Below, piece after piece: positions 27,198 through 39,917 of a stretch of 64,000 nucleotides of DNA. Below the pieces are notes generated by a model that worked only from the letters and a program-made list of their open reading frames with translations, was not told where the DNA came from and did no database searches. Positions within the stretch are counted from its first letter, which is position 1. Each line of letters starts with the position of its first letter. The DNA comes from Nymphaea colorata (lineage: Eukaryota; Streptophyta; Magnoliopsida; Nymphaeales; Nymphaeaceae). The stretch lies in NCBI RefSeq assembly GCF_008831285.2, contig NC_045140.1, forward strand, positions 20,644,370 to 20,708,369, read 5' to 3'. The position numbers and the translations under genes are program-made.

Positions 27198-28190
27198 TTG
27201 AGAATAATGTTTGCATATAATGAATTCGGTTGTGGCATTTTCTTTTTGTCAAGCGTTCCGGCCCTCGTTATGTTAGTTGGTTCTCCGCCGGTGCAGTGTA
27301 TTGTATGTCAAAACCATAGGAACTCAGATTCTATGATCGTAGAAATGCATCTTCAATCCCATGCGGAAGGAACGGAAGGGAGAGCAAAGGAGGGAGTGCG
27401 TGACGAAACCCTGATCAATGGAATTACAGGTTGCAAGACGATCTACAGATCTACTAAAGCCGATGATAATGGTGATAACGCTGCGAGCATTGACGGCCGT
27501 TGACAAAATGTCGACCATGGGACCGAAAACCCAGCAGGAAACAGTATGCCAAAGGACCCCCTCGACGGTACCAGTCCTCACTAGTCCCAACGCCGTGTCA
27601 TTTGTGGCCCCTGTGCATGAGAAGATCAAGACTCAAACCAGTCCTGCTCCGAAGAAGAGGAAAAATTCGAAGAAAACGACGATGCAGATGAAGAGGACAA
27701 TGGAGAAGGCATTGTAGCGAATTCTGGAGCGGTCGAGAACGAGGAGAAGCACCCACTTCAGGCGTCGTAGAAGATGGGGTAAGATGGGATTCGGGAAGCG
27801 GCGGAGAGGAAACGACCATGCAAGGGTCGGAGAAAAACGAGGAGTTGGTGGGAGAAGGTAGCAATAGCGAAAGAACATCCAATCCAAAGGAGGAAAACAT
27901 TGTCGCCTCTGCGCAAGGGTAGCATGGGACAGTCGATGCACAAGGAGCCGAATAAGTCCAACAATGTATGGACGTAATCAGGTCGAGGAAGTGCTGCAGA
28001 ACGCACAGCGGCAAGGGGAACCCGCAGGAGGAGACGGTCTTGATCGCGCAGGTGGATCGTTTCCATGACGATACCGGAGACATGAATATCTGCCTCTGGA
28101 AGGTCTACAAGGCGGAAAGGTCCAGTCGAGCGACGACAGATTAAGCGCGGGGAATCGCAAAGGCCACCGGCTGGCCAGAGCAATTAGAGT
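27198..28190. pseudogene. Frame-broken coding-like relic, unclassified
   Basis: This stretch is richer in G+C and purine-biased compared with its surroundings, and is open in several overlapping frames on both strands (minus-strand frames of 141, 161 and 102 codons; plus-strand frames of about 100). On the plus strand, switching frame yields acidic and basic low-complexity segments (for example PAPKKRKNSKK near 27640 and an E/D-rich stretch after it), then a segment near 28030-28130 reading like EETVLIAQVDRFHDD. No frame runs through and I recognise no domain. It could be a decayed retroelement ORF (gag or LINE ORF1) or a gene fragment. The strand of origin is uncertain, more likely plus. Confidence 0.3.
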
Positions 28191-28199
28191 AGCATAACG

Positions 28200-31100
28200 T
28201 GCACGGTACTTCGAAATAAGGGTGGTGAAGTTGAGGCCTACTGGGCATGCTCCTCCCTGTTGGTTATTGATAATAAAAGCTACGGTGAAAAGACATTATG
28301 GGAACAATATTTACAAGGCCGTGCGTGAAGGAGAAGTATGGTGACAGAGGTTAGTGTTGTACGTGATGATGTTATTGCCTTTATTTGTTGCTATATCAAT
28401 CTGCTGAATTTTTCTCTTAACGCGCGAAAGCCACCCCGATGCACCCGGAGAAGAATGAGGAGCCAGCAAAAGTGTTTTTTGTGCTGGTGATGCATTTGGT
28501 TGCAGAGAGTTGTTTGTGCTGCTCGCTTTGTTCAGTCGTAACAGGTTTTGATGGTTGGACATTGTGTCTGCTAATATTGTTTTTGCCCAGTTTGTTGATG
28601 TTACATGCTTAATATTTTACGGTTGGTACAGTTCAAGTTATTTTTAGTATAGGAAGCACATCGGGCACATTCGTTGTGTTCTTAGTTTTTCTTGAGTACG
28701 ATAAGATATGCCTTGGTGGGTAGAAACTTTAGACCTAGGAAGAGACTCTGCCACTCTACCAGTTGTTGCAGGCTCTGTATTGACTATTGTGACGTTAGAA
28801 TTTGGTGTATTACGAACTAGGGGGTGTTTCTGTTTGAATCAGATATAATGATAGGTTTTAGGATGATAGGAATCATCGTTCTTTTCTTCTTGCACCTTCT
28901 GTGTTCCATTAGTCTGTTGAGCCTGAGATGCAGAAATAAATTCTTGCATAGTCAACTTTCTCTTTTGGACCTTGTTCTTTTCCTGCGCTACTTCTGATTA
29001 CTTGCACTTAGAGTCTCTTGAACATCATGAAACTCCCACTTCAATTGGTTTTTGCAGATGGTTGAAGTTTGCCGGTTGTGCACGCATGGCTTCTGTTGTC
29101 CGTTTTACCATCTGAAACAATCGGTTTTCATTTTCTCTCTTTGCTTAGTGACAGAATACTTCAATTCTGTTCGTTGTCCTGTTTTTTCTTGTGAGTTTCC
29201 CCGCACTCCAGTTTGATGATAAAATTGAGTTAAAAATCCAAATATTTCTTTTGTCGATTAACACTTTTGTTGGATCAAACCCTTTGTGATTATGTTACTG
29301 GGGGTGTGACTGCTTCCCCACAGTATACCATTTTGTACAATATGCAGGAACTGTTGTTGGGTTGTGAAAATTGCATGTTCCTCATGGTTCTGCGTGACCT
29401 GTTTGCTGCTTGATGTTTGGGTCGCTGAAAATAGGAAAAAAAAACAACTTTACTAATGAGGCAACTCACTGGGTCCCAATTTGGCTCTCCAATCACCACG
29501 TTTCTTTCTCATCATAGCTGATCTCTCCTACCTTATTTTTGTCCTATTAGAATGTCGAGTGTCGGCATTGATGTTCTGCAGACCTGAACTGGAACAGAGT
29601 TTTACGCTCATTTGCAGCCTTTTCCAACACATCCAGTTTATTTATCAGAATTTTCTGGCTTACATAAGTTTACGCTTGGCCATTGGCAGGCATGTTTATG
29701 TGCTCTGTAGCAAGCAGTCCTTGGTTTTCCAAATTTATCTGCAGGGTCAAGATATCTTTCTTCCAAACTGGAGAATGTCGAGATGTTTCATTCACTGATC
29801 TGTATGGTGGAAGTTATTACCCTGCAGATTCAAAGCACACTCTGCAAGTTTGTTGTCTAGTTGGGTGCCTTCTGTAGAAAAGGTTTGTGATCGCGGAGTC
29901 TGATTTTATCTATTGAGAGTCTTCGTGCGCTGAGTTGGTTTTGTCGAACAAAAAGGCATCGGTATGGGGATATTTGTTGAACACAAAGGTATAAAGTTGA
30001 TGGCTTTCTTTATTATTCTGCAACGATGGTTGCTTTCTTAGTTTGGAGATTTATCAAATGGGAGGAACAGGTTTGCAGAGGGATTCGATGCCTTGCTTAT
30101 ATCTGGTTCCCTTAATGGTTTGACTCTCATATCTAAAGAGCTCTTCTTTATCTAACCATATTCACAATGTGATGCATGTGCTCAGATATGATTAATCAGG
30201 TAGTCCACGCTTTGTTTTTGTTGGGACGTGGTTTATTTGAGCTCAGTACATTAAATCTTGCATTACTTTCTTTCCACTTCGAGATTAGCCAATAATTCTC
30301 TCAATTTCTAACTTCCCTTTCAATTCAGATGTTCTCTTTGTGCATCTTTATGATTGAATTATAACTACTCTTAGGGCTACCAAACATATTGCTTTGACAA
30401 TCACTAGTAAATCACCTAAGGTGGACCTGTTGTTGTTTGTCGTTGCTTATGGTTATTGGGAGTTACATTTTATGTTTTTGCCAATCAGCTACTCATCTAC
30501 TTAAAAACATGGTTGATATTACATATTGAACTCTTGTACTCTTGGAGCTATTAGAATACTACAAATGTAACACCCCAGAAAATTTGTTAATATTATGCAT
30601 TTACTTGCGCTTGAACCCCGTGAGGCTTACACCTTTTCTGGTGAAAGGTCAATGCCTTGCTTCATCTCATCGCCTTTAACAACATCGATTCAGTCTACTG
30701 TAACATCAACGTTTGATGTTTTTCCAGTAGGCATTACTAAATCGCCTTTTTTATTCATTGTACACAGCAGACCGCTTTTACTCAATCAGGAATCCTTTGT
30801 ATCTGATTTTTTCAGGCTCTTAGCCTGCTCCCGACCAGTTGGGCCCAATAATTAGTTGGTCCATAGAATTGTAGCCATTTACTTGCAATTATATATATGA
30901 AATTGAGATTAACATATGAATTCTCGTTTAGAAACTTGCGTTTCAGCACATCCACTACATTGCGTCATTCTTAAATGTTATCCCAATCCTGCGACAGCAA
31001 AACAGGGTCAAAGGGCTTTCTGATTTTGAAGTTTTCTGAAAGAAAATAAGTGTAGTTGTGATCTCGAGGACGCTCAACACACAGGTCCTGTGATCCTCGT

Positions 31101-31650
31101 GAACAACGACCAATAGCTGCCTTCATTTCCCGTGCACATTGGTTGTTTGTCCTACCTGTGACCAAAGCATTCACTCATGTTTGAATGGTGTTCTTGGACG
31201 TCAGAGGAACGCCATGCCATGGAAGTACAAGCTTCCTTTTTCCTGGAAAGCGGATGCTTATCTTCCACAAACATTGCTTTCCATTTCAACTGTTAGTCCT
31301 ACCACGCAAGGACGAAATACTTGGCTAAATCTAGCTCCTCCATGAATATATCAAGATTCAATAATATCTCTACTAGTCTACCTCTATTGACCCAGTGACC
31401 CATGACTAAGGCCAGGGGTGGTGTTGGATCTAATATAATTATTACAGCCAACTTGTTGAGTCCGAAGGATTGGATGCAGCATTTGCTTCATTAAATCTTG
31501 CATGAGCCTGCAAATCTGTATTGGTTAACATTTAAAATGATGACAAGTTCAAGCCTGTTGTTGGTCAGGTTTCCTTCTAACTGAAGCAGTTTAAGGCCCA
31601 GCTGGGACTGGTTAAGGAGGTGTGATCCCTTCCCTCATACTCTTTGTTAA
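28200..31650. other. Gene-free interval between the M8 and thaumatin-like genes
   Basis: T-rich sequence with only short, unrecognisable open frames. I see no exon, RNA gene or element that I can defend. Confidence 0.55.
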
Positions 31651-31887
31651 AAGAGCTGTACCCATCCTAACTAATTTGCATCTAAATCATACCAAAACCG
31701 GTTGTATTTCTGAAATTTCCAGCTTCCCAAGCAACAATTGCAGCAGCTAATATTATCATTAATGGACAACAAAACTTTCCATGAGATTCCTGAGAACAGA
31801 AGCAACCGCTTGCAGTAAAATTTCATAAATATATCACAGCTCTCACATGAGAGGTGATTATAGCAAACACACAGATTCGCAGGGGGA

Positions 31888-32718
31888 CTATACGCCCTGA
31901 GGGCAGAAGGTGATGGCATAGTCTGCACCACTACATGTGCATGTGCTCGACGCGTCGTCGTAGGCATAACTGTAAGCCCGGGGGCAAGCATTCTTGAACA
32001 AGGCCGAATACTGAGTCGGGGGGCACGTCGCCGGGGTCGAGTGATCACCGGTGCAGCAGTACTCCGGCGTGTTAAAGGCGAAGCATGCACTCTTGCAAGC
32101 CACGACCTCACCATTTTCCAGAATCTGCAGCTCTGCAGGGCAAGTCTCGCGCAGGTCTGCCAAACAGCCTGCGTATTGGCAGTCACCGGATCCTCCAATG
32201 GCTTGCACACCCATCCCAATGTTGTAACCATCCACCAGACTCACATCATAGAAGTCCTTCGGGCTGCCGATGGTGAACTCCGCCAATGTGACTGGTGGCG
32301 CTCCGCCGCTGCCGGCACAAGCCAGGCGGCCACAATCACCAGTAGTGCAATTTCCGTTCCCAGATGCATCAAACGTGCAGCCAGTCCGTGCCCAGAAGCG
32401 GCCGGACCAGCCCGGGGACGCTGTCAGTGCAACCGACTCCCCAGAAGGTAAGACAAATCCACCACCGCCGAGTATGTCAGCTCCATTGGCGGCTAGACTT
32501 CCCGGCCAAACGGTATACGGGCACTTGTTCGACAGCGTAAACACCGTTGCAGAGGCAGTTCTGCCTGATAACATAACAAAGAAACAACTATGAGGCTAAA
32601 CATGAACTAGTGAAATAAGAGAACCAAAACAGAGAAAAAAAAACTACCAACCCTATGTCATACCTAAAGAAGAAATGACAAGCAGCACCAACATGACGGA
32701 TTGAGGGAGAGTCTCCAT
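31888..32718 (-). CDS. Thaumatin-like protein (PR-5 family), two exons
   Basis: Small secreted defence or cell-wall protein of the thaumatin fold (GH64/TLP superfamily); members bind or cut beta-glucans. Exon 1 (32718-32664) gives METLPQSVMLVLLVISSL, a signal peptide; a GT-AG intron in phase 1 follows; exon 2 is 32564-31888. The product is 243 residues. Mature start is probably near Ala22-Ala24 (ATVFTLSNKC). The family signature is present at about 88-101 (GNGNCTTGDCGRLAC). Glu114, Asp125 and Asp130 match the acidic-cleft positions of antifungal members, with Arg78 before them. Seventeen cysteines are present; sixteen fit the eight conserved disulphides, and Cys227 (STCTC where STFTC is usual) looks extra. 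Length and intron position are typical of large plant TLPs. The product sits in the apoplast or vacuole; the short C-terminus after Cys239 argues against a vacuolar extension. Confidence 0.95.
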
Positions 32719-32780
32719 TGCAGCTCTCTCTTTTGGCACAGAGGGAGGGCGGTGGAAGAGTCTGGTTGTCAAATGATGCA

Positions 32781-32786
32781 TTTATA
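32781..32786 (-). promoter_or_regulatory. Likely TATA box of the thaumatin-like gene
   Basis: TATAAA on the minus strand, about 63 bp upstream of the ATG. A TTGAC core (W-box type) lies between it and the start codon and a TGACG motif just beyond; both are common near PR genes but are short enough to occur by chance. Confidence 0.5.
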
Positions 32787-33347
32787 TGACGTTTAGCAGT
32801 AAATTCTGAGCATTATCTGGCAATATGTCCATCTAGCTACTATAATTAAAATCACATTAATTTACCAGTAAAAGATTCACTGCTGAATTCTGATTCTTTT
32901 TCCTTGAGTCCATTTGCCAAAACTGCAAAACGTGCCCCGTAAATCCATCTCTCATTACCTTATCTCATATAACTCCTGGTAACTGACTTCTTGATGAGAA
33001 CCCAATTGAAATCTGGCTATGAAGTTCCTTTTTTTCCCCCTTGGAATTTGAAAGAAAATTACACTCTTTCTCCCACATCTTACCTACTCTATCTTTCTCT
33101 CTACCCGTGAAATTGTAGGTGTAGTGGTTTATTGAGATGGGGAGTTTCTAAAGCATATCAGATTCAGCAGACCTGGATTTGATCCAAGCCCAGTTACAGG
33201 GATAGATAAACTTGCAACGGATGCAGCTTGTTGATTATTATAATCGTTATCAGTTTGATTCTGAAAATTTAACTCTATGCAATTGCATTTTCACTCAGAC
33301 TAGTTGGTCGAGACCAGAGGGCATCAAAGCGACTGCTTAAAAGGAAA

Positions 33348-33435
33348 CATCTGTCATCTTTCATTATAATGTTGGTCATCTGTCATCTTTTATAGAGCAT
33401 ATAATGTTGGTCATCTGTCATCTTTCATTATTTCT
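33348..33435. repeat. Three-copy tandem repeat (29-35 bp)
   Basis: CATCTGTCATCTTT recurs at 33348, 33377 and 33412, the first two followed by ATAATGTTGGT; the middle copy has a 6-bp insertion. Confidence 0.8.
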
Positions 33436-34667
33436 AAATTTATGCACACAAAACTATATTGGGTAATGAAACATCTATGTATCTTTCAAGAATTCAAACT
33501 TCAAAGTATATTTATGTAAAGGATTTAAGGCTCGCATAATCGCGTTAGGAGTGGAGGAATAAGAGGTGGACAAGAAATAGATGGGGTTAGTTGCTGGGCA
33601 GCTAAAGCATTAAGCCGGCGCCACAAGCTCTGCAGGCTCTCGTGTTTGAAAAGCACTGCGATAGCTTCATTTTAGCACATGCAAGAACGCTGAAGCAGTT
33701 TCTTGGCCACACGTGAGAGGGATATGTATAAAGCTCCTGTGGGCCGACTGCATGCACCAATCCCTCGCCTTTCTTAAATCCGTTCACGCCTCCCGGCCAG
33801 CATCCAGAAGCCGGCCCCCGCCATTTGTATGATTCCGTATGCCGGCCCCCAATGATCTTGGCATGAACCTCATAATTTAGAGAAGCCCATGATGTTTGGG
33901 TGTGCATCTACAGATCTAGTGGACCAACGACTAATCTAATTGCAGTGCCTGCAACTGCCCTCCCCGCAATTTTCATGATATGAGAGCTTTTAAGAAAGAA
34001 AACCCTTGACAATCCGTTGGAATTTGTTCCAAGGTAAGATATATAAAAGAGTGAGCGAATAGTGACTCTGGCTGTCTAGAGTTATCTAGCCCCCTCATGG
34101 ATAGATAGTGTCACATATATTGTGATATTTTTGAAATATCCTGATATGAATGTCAAAAATAAGAAAAATGAAAAAACTGGGAAAAATCATGATATTTTGA
34201 AAAAAAGGGAAAAATATTTGTCGCCTTATCATCACACCTTCTCCCATTTTTTTGATATTTTTTAACATTGATATTATCATGGATTTAGATGTAAACTTAA
34301 ACTAAATTTACATTCCTCTTATCATTTTTATATAGTTTTATTTATGTTTTCCTATTAATTTCTCATTTATTTCATTTATACATATTTTTTTTTTAAATTT
34401 CCAAATTTTTCTCGAGATTTTCCAAAAAAAAAAAAAAACTTTGCTGTTAAAAACCTGAGGAAAATCCCGCCGTTAAAAATCCAAAAATGATATTTGTGAC
34501 ACTGTTGGAAAGAAAAACAAGGATAAATAGGAGAAATCTAATACTAGATTATAAATTCACCCATCTTCTTTTTCTCCTCATTTTTCTTTCAACTATCCAT
34601 CAAATAAATTAGATGACTCTAGTGAATGAAGTAGATGACTCTAGGTAGTCAGACTTACCATTGGTGT

Positions 34668-34668
<1 letters not shown>

Positions 34669-34712
<44 letters not shown>

Positions 34713-34713
34713 A
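34669..34713. repeat. (TA)n(TG)n compound microsatellite
   Basis: About twelve TA units followed by about ten TG units. Confidence 0.9.
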
Positions 34714-35463
34714 CTCCACATCAATTGGAAGTGTAATATTTTAATATGAAAAGCTAAAACAAGAACTCTTAGCAACTATAAGATGATACAAACCTGGAGT
34801 TGGGCACTTGGGAAAAAAGAGTGGGAAAAAAGAGTTATGCACTTGCAAAAATTCAAAAGACAATCTTAAGTTAGGTTTCTGATGCGATTATGTGATCTGC
34901 CTTGAAATCGTTTGATTTGCTTTGAAGTTTGCTACATCGAGAAATATATCCGTGAGACATATTTACTTAGGAGCGTCAGCGATTTCTTGTCAAGAATATG
35001 CCTCTCTTTTTCGCTCTATCATAGACAGAAAGATTGTTCGAAATTTCCAGGATTACTTGCACGAAACAATAGAGATGTGACACTGACGAGGACTATGGAA
35101 AGAAAACGACGATATCCCTCCCATATTCTGAGGATTCCGTATGGCTCGAAGAGAAATGTTTGCCAGGGTTTTTTTTTTTTTTAATTAAAAATGCATCCGA
35201 TATTTTGGACAAATCGACCTTGTTCATCATCTATGGCTTTCCGAAGTCTACTTACGTCCAGATGCTTGACCTACAACCCGTTGCTATGTTAAGCGAATTA
35301 CGAATCTCACAAATTGCTACGTGTAAGTGAGTTGATCTCTTAATTGCATTCAAAACCTGACGATGGTAAAGGTGAATAAAGTTGCTCAGCCCCATTCCCA
35401 ACATTCTGCACAGTTAGCTTTTACATGGCGCCCACTTGTGTTCAGATTAAAAAAGAACAAAGA

Positions 35464-35491
35464 TCTCTCTCTCTCTCTCTCTCTCTCTCTA
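35464..35491. repeat. (CT)n microsatellite
   Basis: About fourteen CT units in intergenic DNA. Confidence 0.9.
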
Positions 35492-36055
35492 TGTCCCGTT
35501 GTTTGCTTGTACATAAGAGGACTGTCGATCACTTTTCCCTCTCTGTAACACTATGCATACATAAGAGGAAAATGGATCACTTCCCTCAAGGGTTTGTGTA
35601 TCCGATGTTTCAAGCATGTTCTTTTATAAAACAAACCGCATGAGTGCATCAAGAATTTTCAGGCCTGCTATCTTTCTCCAGAGGTCGCTCTCGGCCTCCC
35701 ATGGCTAAAGGCGCGTCTAGTACAGCTTTCTGGTTACCTGGCTTCCTGCAACTTTTTTGCCATTTTTTTAAGAAAGAACAACAATATTTTACTTTTTTTT
35801 TTAACACAAGACAGATGAGTTCCTTCTGGCATCAGTAATCACAAATATGGACTTTCAACTTCGTTTTTCATCCACAATTGTTAACTTTCGTTTTTAATGG
35901 GAACAAAGAAACCAAAACAGAGTGCGAATCTGACCACTATTGATAGACTGGAAAACCTGAAAAATGAAGAGATGTAAAAGACAGAAAGCTCCTCTCTGCC
36001 ATTCATATGGTGATTGGAAAACTCCGCATGCGAGCTGCCCAACATACAGCCATAG

Positions 36056-39000
36056 TCATGACGTCCAGTTCTTGCCACCAAACAATGGGACAGGCCGGAT
36101 GTTGAAATATGTTGCCGACGTAAGGTAGCTACAGCTCAATACAACATAGAGTTTAAACCAAGGGGATAAACAGGTCAGGAATGTACATACGGTCGTCACA
36201 ATGATGACAAAAGCAAAGTTCACCAAGCACCTAGGCACAGAGAGATCAACTTCCACGGTTTGGTTCGGGAAATGTCCTTTTGAATGAAAGTCTGAAAGTA
36301 GGCTGTCCTTCTGCTGGAACAGATTGAGCAACCAATCAGCAGCTTCAGACTCTGATGTTGGGATTGCTTGCAGCGGGAAGTGGCGAACATGTATATGAAC
36401 TTCAGAAGGCTCCACACCGAAAACATTATCCATGAAGGACGGGCACCGATGCTTGTAACCGATAGTTACATCATAAACTGCAGCCATCCTCGAATTAGTA
36501 CACAGAGTTTACATTTAATACAAAGAAAAACTAACGTAATATTCAGGTGGTACACAGTGCAAGCAGTTTAGAGTTGTGTTATTTTACATTACTTGAAACA
36601 CAGTTGATAGGAGAGAGGACACAATTAGTCATTTAACTTAATTTAGATATACTAGATAAGGGGGATGCTGGAAAGTGGGCATATCTGAATTGGAGAGGCC
36701 GGAGGACATATGGGACTCGCGAGTTGTGATTCCTCAAACCGATCAAAGCACACAGTAACTGTTTATAGCCAAGCAAAAACATGAAAGGCTGGTAACCACC
36801 ATTATAAAATTGGCTTGGTAAGAAACAAGGCAATGGTTTAAACTTTAAAGCAGAGAGCATAGGGGAAAAAAAAAACTCTTTCTAAAGAAAATGCAGAATC
36901 TTTATTCCTTCATATACCCAAATTCCAACTGACAAAGGAACTGGAGCTGTGCACATTCATGCAAGAAATATAACCATCAGAATTTTAACAAATCTCATAG
37001 CTAAGCAATACGACTTTACACATTTAAGCAGCAGATCTAGAAGCATCAAGATCAGATTGCTAAGCTCTCAATCACTATCCTTTACATTCTCCCTTCTTCT
37101 AGATTTAGTATCTACTCCCTTCTTCTAGATCTAGTATCTAGAGCAGCAACTAACTAAAGATCTGAAAGAAAATACAGAAGCAAAATATATGACAGCAGCC
37201 TGAAGTGAAACAAGACATTGACAGCTGAAAGGTGGCAATGGCATTAATCTGCTAAGAACAAACAGCATATGAAAGAAAAATACATTCATCATAAGAAATA
37301 ATAAACATAAAGAAGCAACAAAGGGAAAATAAAATAGAAACTTTGTGCCACGAATAAAGATAATTATGCAAAACTGTTCCATGAGGAAAACAACAGTTCA
37401 AAGAAACGTAACCTTTGTCCAAGGAGTTCCTAAGAAGCTCTGTGCAGACTGAGAAACCCTTTGTTTTGGGAAGAAGCACATGTTTAAGTATAGGCAAACC
37501 ATTCTCCTTTGCATGCTGTTGGCTCCTTAAACATTTCTGCTCACTGGGAATGACAAAAAATTATAAAATGGAACCATACGAGCCGATGTAACTAAAACCA
37601 GTTCCCACAAAATAAATACCCTAACACAGAATCATGCAGCACACCTTCAAGAAATAACTAAGGAAAAGCCAATGATTCATGGGACTAAGTTTATTAAAAG
37701 AAGAGAGGAAGAAGGTCGACTTCATGATGCAAAGCTATATATTTACAGTGAACGTCTACAATCATAAATAGGCACCAGAAGAGAATCAAATAAGTGCAGA
37801 AGAAAAGTGTTGCGAATGTGGGTGTGTGGCTATCAGCATGAATGTGAGGGTCAAGTCCTTAAAGGTCTCGGTGTTTTCTGAATCCCAGATAAATGATAGC
37901 TTAAATGCATCAATGGCATTCAGAATTCGCCTGCATTTCTGATCAGCCAAGACAGGCCAGAAGTTCTGACAGAGAAACACTGCACTAGCATCACCTGAAG
38001 GGGCTACCTAAGCGAAGGATGAGTTTCTTTTCCTTCCTACAATTTTTTTTAATATTATGTTCTGATCCAATTTAACTTTTTCCGATGTTTCTGTTTACTT
38101 TTCTTTTCTACATATTTCAAAATTGGTGGTAGTAGCAAAGTTCAATTTTTCTTTCAGAATATGGGATTTGAGGCATACTCTGGAAGCACCTAAAATTTGA
38201 ACCGAGAAGAAAGGAAGTTTCCTGCTAAGTAAATTTTTTTTTTATTCAGAAGGAAAAATTACCAATTCATAGGCAAATTGCCTAAGTTTTCGAAAAATTG
38301 AAAAAAATATTGGCCACCACAGTATGAATATACAGACCACAAAGTAACAAGCATTAAGACACCTAGTTCCGATAAGCAGAATCACCTGTCATCAAAGGGC
38401 TGAATGTATAACCATGAAGGGCGGATATGTTAATGTCTTAACACTTTTGTGGGTAAATCAAATCAAACAGATCAAGGAGGAAACAAAGGTAATAAACTAT
38501 TTAAAACTTGAAAAACAAATTAGTTTAACCAAGCAACGACAAATAATAACAATTGAAAAATATACCACGGGCACTTTGCCCCATAATTAAGTAAATTTAC
38601 AGTTATATTGTAAATAAACAAAAGAGAAATGATAACAAAAAGTTAGAACAGGAAAAAGACTAAGAAACTACAAACAAGGCTGTCACTTCATAATTATTGC
38701 ATCAACATATGTAGCAAAGACCAGAAATATCAAAGTAGAAAAGCAACATTTAACAACAAAAAGATACAAGTCGTAAAGTGATTTATAAAGCCACATGTTA
38801 AGGTCATCATCAGAAAACCAATGGAACCAGATTAGAAGTGTCATCATTCAGTTGAGATGCATTTATAATGATCAAAAGCGTGACTTGAAGATCAATATTG
38901 AAGCTTATATTGATAGATATTACCTGAAAAATACAAATATCTCGGTCCAATAAAGCATATCTAATGCATTAGATATTGCAGCAAAAACAGTTCAAACAAG

Positions 39001-39723
39001 GATAAGTCTGATAGAGATTTACGTGTAATCAGTTCCCTCAGGGAAAACGATCAACCAGAGGGGATCCAAGGGATCAAGAAAAGTTGACAGCATTTCTCGG
39101 ATAAGAAGCTCATCATGTTCCCATTTTCTTTCGACTGGTATGAAATCAAAAATGTGGAAACCCCAACCAAATATTGGTAATTTCATCAAGCTGTTCTTGA
39201 GTATATATTTGATATATCCCAGGCGGCCTTTTCTTATCGCAAAGTTCCATAAGTACATCCAATCAACCTCAGTTCTATGGTTACAAAGAAGCAATACCCG
39301 TTCTCCTGGAGGAACAATTTCCCCTGACCACACAACTTTAGTCTTGTTTATTTTCTCGAACAGAAAAGGCCATAATGACAACCACTTGCTGAAGAAAAAG
39401 GATGTCATCCTCCTACTGCAGCGCACACTAAACAATCTTGGCAGGACATATGCGACAGGACTTAAGCAAACCAGCATCATAAATGCTGTCGAAAGTAGAA
39501 CGACGAGGCAGCAAATACCCCTCAAAATCCTCAATGGAGACAAAGGTCGATGCCTAGAACTCAGATTAAGCATTACTTGAGAATGGTCTGTCTGCAGTAT
39601 AGAAGAAGTTTCAGTCTCACCATCAGCTAAACTATTCATCTCATTAGTGTACGTTTCACATCCGTCCAAGGCACCTTCAGTAGGAGAAGCAACACCCAAC
39701 TGGTCAGCCAACTGTTTCTGCAT
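36056..39723 (-). CDS. 1-acyl-sn-glycerol-3-phosphate acyltransferase, LPAT4/5 type, three coding exons
   Basis: Transfers an acyl group from acyl-CoA to the sn-2 position of lysophosphatidic acid, giving phosphatidic acid at the ER. Coding exons: 39723-39023, 37543-37413, 36477-36056; frames join (phases 2 and 1) into 417 residues. Membrane segment about 69-94 ([20 protein letters not shown]); catalytic NHx4D box NHRTEVD at 148-154; motif [10 protein letters not shown] about 181-190; substrate-binding FPEGT at 227-231; EQKC at the exon 2 start; two hydrophobic C-terminal segments. [13 protein letters not shown] and the C-terminal DNVFG-DPSEVH-like region point to the LPAT4/5 branch, not the plastid or LPAT2 types. 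The start is the first ATG after an in-frame TAA. It gives about 40-55 residues before the conserved [11 protein letters not shown] segment, longer than usual, so a later start is possible, but no ATG lies near that segment other than Met30 and Met51. Confidence 0.92.
37087..37143. repeat. Two-copy tandem repeat in LPAT intron 2
   Basis: TCCCTTCTTCTAGATTTAGT and a near copy lie head to tail, about 28 bp apart. Confidence 0.7.
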
Positions 39724-39917
39724 TCCCACCGGTTAAATGTTGAGGTAAATGACCAATAATTGGCATATCTCGCTCCTTACCAGATCTCACTTGAATATTA
39801 ATTAGATCGGCACTGCTTATTTGTTAAACCTACTAACGGGGTTCTGCTACAGCAGATACAAGCCCCAAGTCACCGTAGTGAAATTGACAAGCAAACGACT
39901 GCCAGTTGTGTACTCAC

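Larger units (their letters stand above)
32790..36000. other. Gene-free interval between the thaumatin-like and LPAT genes
   Basis: AT-rich DNA with a short tandem repeat at 33348-33435, a (TA)n(TG)n microsatellite at 34669-34713 and a (CT)n run at 35464-35491. Open frames are short and unrecognised. Confidence 0.55.
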
